62,505 nt of DNA from an uncultured Lachnospiraceae bacterium (GTDB taxonomy: Bacteria > Bacillota > Clostridia > Lachnospirales > Lachnospiraceae), in contig CACZLA010000018.1 of the NCBI GenBank assembly GCA_902781895.1, positions 1 through 62,505 of the forward strand, in the 5' to 3' direction. Shown one piece after another: positions 24,840 to 35,700 of the stretch. Position numbers and translations under genes: made by a program. Under the pieces are notes generated by a model. It was not told where the DNA came from. It worked only from the letters and a program-made list of their open reading frames with translations, and did not search any database. Position 1 is the first letter of the stretch. Every line of letters starts with the position of its first letter.

Positions 24840-26396
24840 ATGAGAAGATTTATTTTTACAGCAAAGAATATCGGACGTGAGCGTTACCTGACCTATACAA
24901 TGGGTGAAGGAATGGATGTTGATGAGGATGTTCTTGATTATTGTGAAGATAATGAAATGCCGGAAGTCCTTGATATCATATATGAAGAAGATGATGATTT
25001 TGACTATCTGACATATGATGTAACAGGACTGACATCATTGGAAACATATACTCAGAATGTTATAAACAGAGAAAAGGTATTCAAGATTCTGAGAAATGTT
25101 TCACTTGGGATGATAAGCATAAAGGAGTATGCACTTCCTCTTTCATACATTATCCTTAACAAGGGATATATGTATATAAATGAGGAAACTCTTGATATAC
25201 AGTTCTTATATCTTCCTGTTGAAGGTGAAGCATCAGTATCAACTGAGTTTAAGAGCTTTGTAAGGCAGCTGATGGCCGGAATGAAATATGATGTAGATGA
25301 AGATGTATCATATGTAGGACAGCTTCTTACATATATAAACGGAGATTCATTTAACCTCAGAGGACTTATCGGTCTTACAGAAGCAATGATGCAGGATGCC
25401 GGAATATCTTATTCTGAAGAAGAGAGTATAGCTACTGAGGACGGAGCTGAGATTGTAGATAACGTTGCAACTGAGGAAGAAGATAATAGACCGGATGACT
25501 CAACGGATGTTTTGAGAGATCTCCAGGGTGAAGACGGAAAGCTTCCTGAAATAGGTGATGATGAGGAAGACGATATTGATCTGGAAGCTGTTGAAGCTGC
25601 TATAAAGGAAGAGGAAGCAAAGACTGCAGCAAAAGCTGAAGAGGAAAAAGCGGCAAAGGTTGACGAGGCTGTTGAAGAAATCGAGGGAGAACCGGATGAA
25701 CCTGTTCATGAAGGAATCAGAATAAAGACTGAAAGAGAACAGGAGCATACAGAATCCATAGAGGATATTAAGGCAAGACTCAATGAGATAGTCGGAACTG
25801 CTCCTAAAAAGCCTTCAAAGGGTTCAGCAAATGAGAGCAATGCGGATAGTAAACCTGTGAGAGTCAGCAGAGTTGCAATGCTGAAAGCCGCTGAAGAGGC
25901 TATAGAGGAAGAGGATGCAGCCGCTGCTGAGGCAGAAGCTGAAGAGTCTAACGATAAGAAAGCATCTGAGAAAAAGGATTCAAAGAAAGATTCCAAGAAG
26001 GATGCGGCAAAGAAGGATTCTGCTGATAAGAAAGAGCCTGCAGCAAAGAAGGATGCGGTTATTGATAATACCATTCTCGGAAGTACAGGAACTCTCAAGA
26101 TCAATCCTTACCTTATCAGAGTAAATACTGAAGAAAGAATAATGATCAACAAGCCGGTATTTAAAATAGGCAAGGCAAGCCGAGGCGTTGATTATCGTGT
26201 AAACGGAAACGGTGCAATAAGCCGTCAGCATGCTATTATTCTTCATAAGGGTGACGAATACTTCATTAAGGATAACAAGTCCACCAATCATACATATGTT
26301 AATGATGTTGAAGTAAAGGATGAGGAAGAGGTGGCACTCAAGGATAACAGCAAGATAAAGCTGGGCGATGAGGAGTTTATATTCAAAGTCGGTTAA
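24840..26396 (+). CDS. FHA-domain protein with DUF6382-like N-terminal domain
   Basis: A 518-residue protein with no signal peptide or membrane segment. Residues 1-195 form a folded domain resembling the DUF6382 group that often precedes FHA domains in Firmicutes; the neighbour at 26489 has a related one. Residues 196-420 are an acidic then Lys/Ala/Asp-rich low-complexity linker (KKDSKKDSKKDAAKKDS). The last 95 residues are an FHA domain, which binds phosphothreonine: FKIGKASRG, then AISRQHAII and DNKSTNHTYVND. The linker carries STDVLRD (Thr222), matching motifs repeated in the membrane protein at 31818. It opens a cluster with a second FHA protein, a PP2C phosphatase and a Ser/Thr kinase. 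AGGAGG lies about eleven bases before the ATG. Confidence 0.88.
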   Translation: MRRFIFTAKNIGRERYLTYTMGEGMDVDEDVLDYCEDNEMPEVLDIIYEEDDDFDYLTYDVTGLTSLETYTQNVINREKVFKILRNVSLGMISIKEYALPLSYIILNKGYMYINEETLDIQFLYLPVEGEASVSTEFKSFVRQLMAGMKYDVDEDVSYVGQLLTYINGDSFNLRGLIGLTEAMMQDAGISYSEEESIATEDGAEIVDNVATEEEDNRPDDSTDVLRDLQGEDGKLPEIGDDEEDDIDLEAVEAAIKEEEAKTAAKAEEEKAAKVDEAVEEIEGEPDEPVHEGIRIKTEREQEHTESIEDIKARLNEIVGTAPKKPSKGSANESNADSKPVRVSRVAMLKAAEEAIEEEDAAAAEAEAEESNDKKASEKKDSKKDSKKDAAKKDSADKKEPAAKKDAVIDNTILGSTGTLKINPYLIRVNTEERIMINKPVFKIGKASRGVDYRVNGNGAISRQHAIILHKGDEYFIKDNKSTNHTYVNDVEVKDEEEVALKDNSKIKLGDEEFIFKVG

Positions 26397-26407
26397 TATG
26401 AAAAAAT

Positions 26408-26441
26408 GGTAGTTCAGGGTGTAAAAACGCTCTGGACTATC
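26408..26441 (+). promoter_or_regulatory. Hairpin between the two FHA genes
   Basis: The arms ggtagttcaggg and ctctggactatc pair over twelve positions, counting G-T pairs, around a ten-base loop. No T run follows, so it is unlikely to stop transcription fully; it may set mRNA processing or stability. It lies in the largest gap (92 bases) of the cluster. Confidence 0.55.
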
Positions 26442-26488
26442 TGTGATTAAAGAATTAGGTATATTTTTAAGGAAATTTGGGGGCAAAA

Positions 26489-28842
26489 ATGGAAAAAAAG
26501 AATGTAATATTTGATTCAAGCGGAAACAGTGTAACAATGAGATATGAGCTGACATCAACAGATGTTCTTGACGATACAGCTCTTGGCAGACTTAATGGCA
26601 ATCTGATAGAAATGACTGCTCCGATCTATTACAGAGAAGATGGTTCTACCCGTGCTGTATATTCTCAGATACCACGTACGGTTCAGTTGTCATCTTTCCT
26701 GAAGAAGGTATTATCCAAGGGTGAAGCTCTTACGATAATAAAAAATCTGGCTACCGGAATGGATATCGGAAAACACAGTATTCCCGTAAGCTATATTATT
26801 AAGGATGCTGATTGTGTTTATATAGATGAGCAGACGCTTGAGACATATGTTTACATTATTCCAATTAAGAATCAGAACATGGATGTTTCTGAACTTCCCG
26901 GATTCTTTAGAAGTGTTATATCGCATATGAGATTCCGTGAAGAAGATAAGGACAATTATGTGGCCAGACTTCTCACGAAAGTAAATTCGGATAGATTTTC
27001 GTTAAGTGATTTTATGGTTCTGGTAACAGAGCTTCTTGTTGAGGTCGGAGATGCACAGTTGGCAGGAGTTTCCCGTCCCGGCGCTAAGGTTGACAAGGTT
27101 GGTGTCATGAGAAACAGAGCAGGACAGATGCCGCAGCAGCCGATGGGTGGTCCTATACCACCAATGGGTCAGCCGATGGCACCGCAGCAGCCGATGGGTC
27201 AGCCGATGGCACCGCAGCAGCCGATGGGCCAGCCAATGCCACAGCAGCCTGTACAGAGGTTTGATCCTATGACAGGAAAACCGATGGGTCAGCCGCAGGC
27301 ACCGGAAGCACCGAAGGCACCAGTGCCACCAATGGGTCAGCCAATGCCACAGCAGCCTGTACAGAGATTTGATCCGATGACAGGAAAACCGATGGGTCAG
27401 CCACAGCGGAGATGCCGAAAGCACCAGAAGCACCGAAGGCACCAGTGCCACCAATGGGTCAGCCGATGCCACAGCAGCCTGTACAGAGATTTGATCCGAT
27501 GACAGGAAAACCGATGGGTCAGCCACAGGCACCGGAAGCACCAAAGGCACCGGAGATGCCGAAAGCCCCAGTACCGCCAGTACCACCGATGGAAACAGCA
27601 CCACAGGCGCCAAAGGCACCAGAGATGCCGAAAGCCCCGGTACCACCAGTACCACCGATGGGAACAGCACCACAGGCGCCAAAGGCACCAGAGATGCCGA
27701 AAGCCCCAGTACCACCAGTACCACCAATGGGACAGCCGCAGGCACCGCAGCAGCCGGTAAGAAGATTCGATCCAATGACGGGTAAGCCGATAGAAGATAC
27801 ACCGAAAGCACCGGAAGCGCCAAAAGCACCTGAGATGCCAAAGGCACCAGAAGTTCCAAAAGCCCCGGTACCACCAGTACCGCCGATGGGAACAGCGCCG
27901 CAGGTACCACCACAGCCTGTAAGAAAATTCGATCCAATGACGGGTAAGCCGATAGAAGATACACCGAAAGCACCTGAGATGCCAAAGGCACCAGTTCCGC
28001 CAGTAGGAACAGTACCGGAAGCACCGAAGGCTCCGGAAATGCCAAAGGCCCCGGAAGCGCCAAAGGCACCGGAAGTGCCAAAAGCCCCGGTACCACCGAT
28101 GGGAACAGAACCGAAGGCACCGGAAGCACCAAAGGCACCGGAAATGCCGAAAGCCCCGGTACCACCGATGGGAACAGTACCACAGGCGCCACAGCAGCCG
28201 GTAAGAAGATTCGATCCAATGACGGGTAAGCCGATAGAAGATACACCGAAGGCTCCGGAAATGCCAAAGGCACCGGAAGCACCAAAGGCACCAGAGATGC
28301 CGAAAACCCCGGTACCACCGATGGGAACAGCACCACAGGCTCCTGAAGTACCAAAGGCACCAGAGATGCCGAAAGCACCGGAAGCACCAAAGGCACCGGA
28401 AGCACCTAAAGCACCGGAAGCACCTAAAGCACCTAAAGCACCGGAGATGGATGATCAGGGTGATATGGTTTCTCTTGATACAATTATGAGAGAGGCTGAA
28501 GAAGCAGCTCCGGCCCCGGCCCCAGTGGTAGAGCAAAGCGTTCCACGTCCTCATTTTGTAAGAAAGAAGACGGGTGAAAAGATATATATCACTAAAGATG
28601 AGTTTAAAATAGGTAAGTCTAAGGTTCACGCAGACTATGCTCTTGAAAATAATTCTGCAATAAGCAGGGTTCATGTAATTATCATTCGCAGAAATGGGGT
28701 AAATTATCTAAAGGATAATGATTCTACAAACGGAACATTTGTAGATGGTGAAAAACTTGAGCCGGGCAGAGAAGTTCTGCTTAAAGCTAATATGGAAGTG
28801 AAGTTCGGAGATGAAGACTTCGTATTCCTCCTCAGGGACTAA
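26489..28842 (+). pseudogene. Second FHA-domain protein, split by a frameshift in its Pro-rich repeat
   Basis: The reading frame from ATG 26489 (after GGGGG) encodes a DUF6382-like N-terminal domain of about 200 residues, then Pro/Gln/Met-rich repeats (PMGQPMAPQQ, QRFDPMTGKPMGQPQ). Near 27406 it shifts: the frame runs into RRCRKHQKHRR and stops at 27502. Another frame, open by 27412, continues the same repeats (MPKAPEAPKAP, RFDPMTGKPIEDTP) and ends at 28842 in an intact FHA domain with FKIGKSKVHAD, ISRVHVIIIRR and DSTNGTFVDGEKL. Compared with neighbouring copies, four bases (or 22, counting one more unit) are missing after ccacag. So this is one gene with a net -1 lesion. It may be a real inactivation, a phase-variable contraction, or an assembly error in low-complexity DNA. 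The C-terminal part has no clear ribosome binding site. Confidence 0.85.
27121..28440 (+). repeat. Pro/Lys/Ala-coding repeat tract of the second FHA gene
   Basis: About 1.3 kb of imperfect tandem repeats made of units coding PKAPE, PEMPKAP, VPPMGTA and the longer RFDPMTGKP block. RFDPMTGKP blocks start near 27259, 27370, 27490, 27766, 27925 and 28207. Many units are near identical in DNA, which favours slipped replication and recombination and makes assembly hard. Confidence 0.9.
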
Positions 28843-28867
28843 AAACAAGCGAGAAGGGAATAGATAA

Positions 28868-29638
28868 ATGGAATACGCTGCAACATATAATACTGATATT
28901 GGTATTAGAAAAAGTACAAATCAGGACTCGACAGCAATTCGTATTATAGATACACCGGATGGACAGGTGGCATTTGCTATAGTATGTGATGGTATGGGTG
29001 GTCTTGCAAAAGGTGAACTGGCATCAAAGGAAGTAATTACATCCTTCTGTCGATGGTTTGATGAAGAATTTACAACACAGGTTATAGAACATTCATTTTC
29101 GCCTCTCAGACTTAGAGATGACTGGAGTAGTATTATCCAGACAGAAAACCGACTTCTGGGAATATATGGTTCGGATAACAATATAATGCTTGGAACTACG
29201 GTTTCAGCAATACTGATGTACAAGGATGAGTTCTATATAGTACACGTGGGTGATAGTCGTGTGTACGAGCTTCATAACTCTGTGAGAATACTTACAAAGG
29301 ATCAGACCTTTGTAGCCAGAGAGATAGCGGCCGGAAGAATGACTCCGGAGGAAGCAAGAATAGATCCGAGAAGAAGTGTTCTTCTTCAGTGCGTCGGAGC
29401 ATCTGCAACTGTAACCCCTGATTTTCTGAAGGGTAAGGTTCAGAGAAATGCAGTATATTTTGTTTGTTCAGATGGTTTCAGACATCAGATAACCGAAGAT
29501 GAAATAATGGAAAAACTGGGACCGAACAATACATCCAATATGGAAGAATTGAAATATGGATGTGTATATCTGACAGAGCTGGTTAAGAACCGTAAAGAAA
29601 GCGATAATATTACAGTAGCAGCAATAAAGACTAAGTGA
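28868..29638 (+). CDS. PP2C-family Ser/Thr protein phosphatase
   Basis: A 256-residue cytoplasmic metal-dependent phosphatase of the Stp/PrpC type, which would remove phosphate from proteins modified by the kinase encoded next. The family motifs are all present: IRKSTNQDS (motif 1, where Q replaces the usual E of RxxNED), VCDGMGGLAKGE near residue 40 (metal-binding Asp and the DGMGG signature), HVGDSRVYEL near 126, CSDGFRHQI and the C-terminal ESDNITVAAI with the metal-binding Asp-Asn. The ATG at 28868 follows GAGAAGGG. It lies 25 bases after the FHA gene and 16 bases before the kinase gene, the usual phosphatase-kinase order in Firmicutes. Confidence 0.94.
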   Translation: MEYAATYNTDIGIRKSTNQDSTAIRIIDTPDGQVAFAIVCDGMGGLAKGELASKEVITSFCRWFDEEFTTQVIEHSFSPLRLRDDWSSIIQTENRLLGIYGSDNNIMLGTTVSAILMYKDEFYIVHVGDSRVYELHNSVRILTKDQTFVAREIAAGRMTPEEARIDPRRSVLLQCVGASATVTPDFLKGKVQRNAVYFVCSDGFRHQITEDEIMEKLGPNNTSNMEELKYGCVYLTELVKNRKESDNITVAAIKTK

Positions 29639-29654
29639 TGGAGTATAGAGAAAT

Positions 29655-31814
29655 ATGTTAAGAGAAGGTACCGTCTTAGACGAAAAATATGAGATCCTTC
29701 GACAGATAGGTGAAGGTGGAATGTCCATCGTATATCTGGCGCGTAACAACCGCATGAATATGCAGCTTGCGGTTAAGGAAATCAAAAATGATGGTTCAAA
29801 AAGTACAGAGATCCTCCTTAAGGGACTTGAGCGTGAAGCAAATATCCTTAAGGATGTCGATCATCCTGTTATTCCGAGGATTATCGATATAGTTAAACAC
29901 GCAGGAACCATTTGCGTTGTTATGGACTTCATAGAAGGAGAGAACCTGGCAGATAAGCTGAAAGAGGTTGGAAAGTTTTCACAGGAACAGGTTATTGAGT
30001 GGGGACTTGAACTGGCTTCTGCTCTTGAATACCTGCATTCCATGAATCCTCCTATCATATATCGTGATATGAAGCCTTCAAACGTAATGCTTAAGCCTGA
30101 CGGCGGTGTTAAGCTGATCGACTTTGGTACAGCTAAGACATATGATATAGAAAATAATGCAGATACAACAGCTCTCGGTACCAGAGGTTATGCGGCTCCG
30201 GAGCAGTTTGGTGATGCTCAGGGACGTGGTATCTATAAAACAGATGCCCGTACAGATATTTACAATCTCGGTGCAACACTCTATCACATGGTTACGGGAA
30301 AGAATCCTCAGGAGCCTCCATATGAAATGGTTCCTATCAGAGAGATCGACCCGATGCTTTCAACAGGACTTGAGTCTATCATACTTAAATGTACAAAGCC
30401 GAATCCCAATGAAAGATATCAGTCATGTTCAGAGCTTATTTATGCGCTTGAGCATTATACAGAGCTTGATGACAGCTATAAGAAAGCAAATAAGAAAAAG
30501 GTTACTATATTTGGTATCACAGTTGCCCTTACTATCGTTTCTGTCATAATTGCCCTTATCGGTAAGGCAGGAATGGACAGAATAGCCGGGGATAACTATA
30601 TAGCTTATATAGAAAAAGGAAATGAGTTTAAAACCGACGGACTGTATTCGGCTGCCGCAACTGAATACAAAAGAGCCTTTGAGCTTAACGGAGAAGATGC
30701 AGAAGCATATATCAAGTACATCGATACATATATTGATTCTTCAAAAGATATCGATGCAAACGGAAATACAGAGCTGAAGGTTGAGGACGGACTCAATACA
30801 ATCGCAAATCGTGTAAAGAATAAATATGAAAACGTTGACAAAAATGATGAGGTTCTTTTCAAATTAGGTCTTACATATTTTACTGAGCTTAATGATTACA
30901 GTGCTGCAGCAAAGTATTTCAAAATGGTAGATAAGACAGATGAACAATATGGCGAGCTGTCTGATTATTACGGTAGTATAGCTCTCATACTTTCAAGTAC
31001 AAACGTAAATGTTAACGAGCTTATTGATAATGTTAACGGTTTTGCTTCATATAACACAGGAAGCTTCTCAAACGATAAGGGACAGAAGTTTGAAAATTAC
31101 AAGACTGTGGGAAAGATATATGTAACATATATCAATACACCGGGAGTTCCCGAGAAGGCAGAGGAAATAATGACACAGGCAGTAAAAGATCTGGGTGATT
31201 ATACCGGAGAAGATATGGCAGATTATTTCTTCGAATATAATTGTGATCTGGCTGAGATATATTATTCACTGGCTGAAAAGGATTCCAGCGAAGCAAACTA
31301 TAAGCTTGCACTCAGTTATTATGAGGAAGTTATCGACCAGATAGAAGGAAAGGTAAATGTAAGCGAAGGTGGAGACGGGGCAAGTGCTCAGGCACTTATC
31401 CAGTCATATGTAAATTACAAGTGCAGGATTGCCGATATATATGCAAAACTTGGAGATTCTGATTCTGCTATCAAGACTTATGAAGAAACAGAAAAAGCCA
31501 TGGGCGGCGGAAATGCAAATGCTGTTAAGGTATATTCGGAGCATTTGAATTACGTATATGCAAGCTACGAAGCTAAACAGAAGGATCCGGGCAAGTGGAC
31601 AAACGACCAGAAGGAAAATATTCTGAAAATATACAATGAAGGTAATAAGATAGAAGGTATAGACAGTAATCCTAACTGGATAAAGAGATCGTCGGTCATG
31701 GAAGGACTGGAGGACGGTTCAATAAATGACGGCAAAGAAGAAGAAAAAGAAGACGCCTCTGAGGATACCGAAGGTACTACTGAAGATAAAGGTGCAGATG
31801 GAGAGGAGGAGTAA
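29655..31814 (+). CDS. Transmembrane Ser/Thr protein kinase with an outer TPR-like region
   Basis: A 719-residue kinase. The cytoplasmic kinase domain (about 10-270) has IGEGGMSIVYLAR (Gly loop), catalytic Lys41, YRDMKPSNVML with Asp138 (Tyr replaces the common His of HRD), DFG at 156-158 and GYAAPEQFGD with the activation-loop threonines before it (TTALGTRG). A membrane segment follows at about 282-303. The outer 415 residues are helical with TPR-like pairs (AATEYKRAFELNG, YYEEVIDQI), in place of the PASTA repeats of PrkC, so it probably senses a protein or wall component. The end is acidic. It is flanked by its phosphatase and, three bases later, by a membrane protein rich in TDVL-type motifs, a likely substrate. 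Transcription is probably joint from the first FHA gene on. Confidence 0.93.
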   Translation: MLREGTVLDEKYEILRQIGEGGMSIVYLARNNRMNMQLAVKEIKNDGSKSTEILLKGLEREANILKDVDHPVIPRIIDIVKHAGTICVVMDFIEGENLADKLKEVGKFSQEQVIEWGLELASALEYLHSMNPPIIYRDMKPSNVMLKPDGGVKLIDFGTAKTYDIENNADTTALGTRGYAAPEQFGDAQGRGIYKTDARTDIYNLGATLYHMVTGKNPQEPPYEMVPIREIDPMLSTGLESIILKCTKPNPNERYQSCSELIYALEHYTELDDSYKKANKKKVTIFGITVALTIVSVIIALIGKAGMDRIAGDNYIAYIEKGNEFKTDGLYSAAATEYKRAFELNGEDAEAYIKYIDTYIDSSKDIDANGNTELKVEDGLNTIANRVKNKYENVDKNDEVLFKLGLTYFTELNDYSAAAKYFKMVDKTDEQYGELSDYYGSIALILSSTNVNVNELIDNVNGFASYNTGSFSNDKGQKFENYKTVGKIYVTYINTPGVPEKAEEIMTQAVKDLGDYTGEDMADYFFEYNCDLAEIYYSLAEKDSSEANYKLALSYYEEVIDQIEGKVNVSEGGDGASAQALIQSYVNYKCRIADIYAKLGDSDSAIKTYEETEKAMGGGNANAVKVYSEHLNYVYASYEAKQKDPGKWTNDQKENILKIYNEGNKIEGIDSNPNWIKRSSVMEGLEDGSINDGKEEEKEDASEDTEGTTEDKGADGEEE

Positions 31815-31817
31815 GCT

Positions 31818-32732
31818 ATGGGAATATATGACATCATGTTCTACGGTGGACTGATACTCGCTGCTATCTTCCTCATCGCATCAATAGTGATATTCTTTGT
31901 TATGAGGATACCTGATGCATTCGGAGTTGTAACCGGTAGAACACAGAAAAAGGCGATTGAAGAGATAAGAGCCGGAGGACATGCGGCAACAGCAAATAAA
32001 AAGAAGAGGCGAAGCGGAAATATCCAGGCAAGAGATATTGATGTTTCCGAGACCAGAAAGAAATCTTCGAATACAGAGAGTCCGGTTAAACAAAGTTCCG
32101 TGAAGGACAGTACTTCTTCAGACGATATAGCGCGTAAAGCTGCAGAGGATGCTAAAAGAGCTGCTGAAAGTGCTGCTGAGAAGGCGAGAAGAAATCTTGA
32201 AGAAGAGTCAACAGAGGTTCTTACATATAATGAAATGAAAAATAAGGCTGATGCAAGTGAGGACCCCACATCTGTACTGGAGATGGAAAAGGCTACAGAT
32301 ATTCTTTCGCAGGCTGAAGAATACTACGAAGAAGGCAGTAATGAAGATTACGATGATGATGCGGATGCTGCAACAGATGTATTAACATCCAGGGATGCGA
32401 AGGAAGAAGGAAAAGAAAGACCTGAATCATATGATGAATCAGGTGATGAAACGACTGATGTTCTCAGATCAACATCATCAACAGTTACAGGAATGAATAT
32501 GTATGATGATGATCTGGATGAAGAAGCTGATAAGACCGATGTACTCACAGCGGAAATGAGTGGTCTGTCAGATAAAGATGTTTATGGAACCTATAACCCG
32601 GAGACGACATCGGTGCTTAAAAGCGATATGGCACCCGGGAATGATTCGGTTAAACAGGGCGGTGGTCTGGATCAGCCCGGTATTACCGTTATCTACAGCG
32701 AGACTGTCGTCCATACGGATGAGAGTCTATAA
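31818..32732 (+). CDS. Membrane-anchored protein with seven Thr-x-(Val/Ile)-Leu motifs
   Basis: A 304-residue protein of unknown family. Residues 7-29 are a membrane segment (MFYGGLILAAIFLIASIVIFF); the rest is charged, mostly acidic and probably disordered and cytoplasmic, with a basic patch at 44-65 and an Ala/Lys helix near 105-125. The tail repeats a short motif: TEVL (Thr132), TSVL (151), TDIL (160), TDVL (186), TDVL (213), TDVL (240) and TSVL (264), each in an acidic or Ser/Thr context. A TDVL also occurs in the first FHA protein (Thr222). FHA domains bind phosphothreonine and often select a hydrophobic residue three places later, so these look like sites for the upstream kinase that recruit the FHA proteins. 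That is inference; the spacing and repetition are seen. GAGGAGG precedes the ATG, three bases after the kinase stop. Confidence 0.75.
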   Translation: MGIYDIMFYGGLILAAIFLIASIVIFFVMRIPDAFGVVTGRTQKKAIEEIRAGGHAATANKKKRRSGNIQARDIDVSETRKKSSNTESPVKQSSVKDSTSSDDIARKAAEDAKRAAESAAEKARRNLEEESTEVLTYNEMKNKADASEDPTSVLEMEKATDILSQAEEYYEEGSNEDYDDDADAATDVLTSRDAKEEGKERPESYDESGDETTDVLRSTSSTVTGMNMYDDDLDEEADKTDVLTAEMSGLSDKDVYGTYNPETTSVLKSDMAPGNDSVKQGGGLDQPGITVIYSETVVHTDESL

Positions 32733-32749
32733 GGGAGGGAGAGAAAAGT

Positions 32750-35700
32750 ATGGTTATAAATAAGAAAGGACAGAAAAAGCCGAAGAATCCGCTGTCGATG
32801 AGAATCCTCGCATTTTTCATGGCAGCAGCTATGGCATTTTCGGTTGTTTACTTTAACGACCGGTCTGCAGATGTTGAAGCCACCACTCCTGCAGTAACAG
32901 ATGTAACGGATGACGGTTATATAAATCAGGTTTATAACAATTCGGCGGATTCTGTAAATATCAGTGCTCCGGCAACGGGAATTACTTTTAATGTTCCGGC
33001 TGATGGATCGGAGTCTAGTTTTTGTGGTAAAACTCTGTATACTGATGATGACGGTGCGAGTTATTATTTAGATCCCACCGGTCTTACTGATCCGACAGAA
33101 GTGAATGTCAATGCAAGTTATGAGGTTGTATGGCGTACAGCCCCGGATGGTTCGGGTGATAATCCCGGAACAGTAACTAATGGTAATACTCTTTATGCAT
33201 TTTATCATTATACCGAGTATAGTGACGAATCCGGGCCATATAATCATCTGATTGTTGATATAGCATCTCATGAATATGAATTAGCAAAAACTATAACGAT
33301 CGACACTTATGATCCTGAGCAGTTGGCGTTTGATGCAACTTCAGATCCGGCATCTGTTACAGATATAGATGTAACAGAAACTGACAGTCAGAAGTATTAT
33401 GGTGCTGTTACTTATGAGGTTTCCAGGGATGGCGGAACTGCTTCAGAATTTACATCACTTGAAGGTGTAAATGCTGAAATCAACAAACTTGATGCTGACG
33501 GAACTTACGATATAACAAAGGTGATCAAAGCACCGAGTACAGGTGGCTCTGCAGATTTATTCAGTCAAACCGAATCAGGAACAATTAACAATCATGTTCT
33601 TATGAGCTTCAGTGCGACCTATGATGAGGTTACAATCCCCGGAGATATGACTACAGGTACGTATGCTCTTTCTGTGCCGCAGACCGGAACACTCAGTGCG
33701 TCAAAGGATATAACTGTAAACTTTACAACTGATTCAGAGGTTACTTCTACTATAACAGTAACCGGAACCAGTGGAAGTTATACAGAACCTACAGGCAGTG
33801 GTAATGCTTATTCATTTACTATAAATGCTCCTGCATCAGTAACTCATGATGATAGCATTAGTTTTTCTGTTACAGTTGAAGATAAAGCTACTCCTAAAAA
33901 ATCAGATACATTTACTATAGATGTAAATTACAGTAATCCAAGACCTTCTTTCGCGGAAGAAAAGGTGGATGCTGATACAGTTTCAGATTCATCTACAGTT
34001 ATATATAAAAATAAGACACAGGGCACTGTATCCTATAGCTCAGTGATAAGTATTGAGGATGCTTCTGCATCACTTAGCAATCTTTGGATAGTTAATGCGG
34101 ATAATGCTTCTATTACAAGTAAAGATAGTGGTGATTATTCCTCGGTAGATATAAGTTCATTTACTCCCGGATCAGAAGTATCCGGATATGTTGACCTTAT
34201 TCATGGAACAAACTATATAGCCATGGTTGCCGAGTCAGCTTATGAAGGCGGTACCACAAGCTATGTTGTTCCTTCAAAGGTAGCGCAGGTATTCTATGAT
34301 GATACTGATCCTTATGTAGATGGTGATTTTGCACTTTCTCAGGATTCTGATCCTGTTACAGTAGAGGGATCCGGTAAAAGTTATACAGCAACCGTTACAG
34401 CCATGAAGGATGTGGATTTCGAGTTTAAGGTTGCTGATATGCAGAAGGAACGTGATGACAGCGATTCAGATGGTAGTGGTATTGCATTACTTACTATTGA
34501 TGGAAATGATGTAACCTCAACTATCGCCCCAGACGGAACAGTTAACTATTCTCTTTTAAAAGACACATCCCAGTCAGGCGGCGGAAGTAAGGAAGTAGAA
34601 ATCTACATTGAAGATAATGCAGGAAACTCCGATACATATACTATCACTCTTACATATCTTAATGAGAAGGCAACTATAACAGAGGTATTTAATCCTGATA
34701 CATTTACAGATAATGATTTTGTAAAGTGGAAGGATCTCAGTAATAAAAAGGTAACTGTCACATATACTATCGAAACCATGTTTGAGCTTGAATCAAAAGC
34801 TAACGACGGAATAATCATAGATGTTGACGGTGTTAAGACAAATATTACAGATCAGGCAACAAAATCCGGCTCAGAAGGTGCATGGGTTTATACAGTCACA
34901 TATCAGTATGATGATACACAGTCAAAGGCGGGTTATGTTGTAGCACTGACTGTAAAGAATATTAATGGATGTGAAACCACACATAATACCAAGGTAATAA
35001 GCATCGATATTACCGATCCTACCATAAGTGTTACAGATGGAAACGGAAATCTTATTGATGCAACAAAGTGGTATGATAATCTGGTTCTCAAAGTAACTGT
35101 AGACGATGGAACAGTATCATCCGGAATAGCAAAGACAGTTGCTACCGGAACAGATAAGGATGAATACACAGGATCACCTTTCTATGCAACTGTAAATAAG
35201 TCTACATCGGCAACCGGAACACCGGTTACATTTAAAGCTTATGATGAGGCCGGAAATGAAAGTGCAACATTCAGTGAGACATATAAGGTTGATAAGGATA
35301 AGCCTGTTATCTCACTTAAGGTAGACGGAAAACCGTATTCGGATGTGGATGGAACAGTTGTTTCAGATTCAGATCCTGTAATTGAGTTTTCTGCATCTGA
35401 CAGTCTCAGTGGTCTGTCAGCACCGGGAATGGTTGAACTAAGGATAAACGGAGCAGTTAAGACTACTGATCCTTTCGGAAGCAAAAAGCTTTCCGAGTTA
35501 CTGGGAAGCACACCTGATCCAACAAAGGATTATACAGTTGAGCTTTATGCAAAGGATGCTGTAGGTAATGAAGCATCCTATGAGACAACCTTCAGAGCCG
35601 ATGGTGTGGCACCTGATGTCACGGGAAAGATCGATACAAAGGCGAAGAAGAGTAATCATCCTACATATTTCAATCAGGATGTAACAATATCTGTTACTAT

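Noticed and set aside
27002-28674. Two long minus-strand open frames (425 and 467 codons)
   Set aside because: They mirror the Pro-rich repeat of the FHA gene, giving Trp/Cys/Arg or Val/Leu runs with no start signal or domain.
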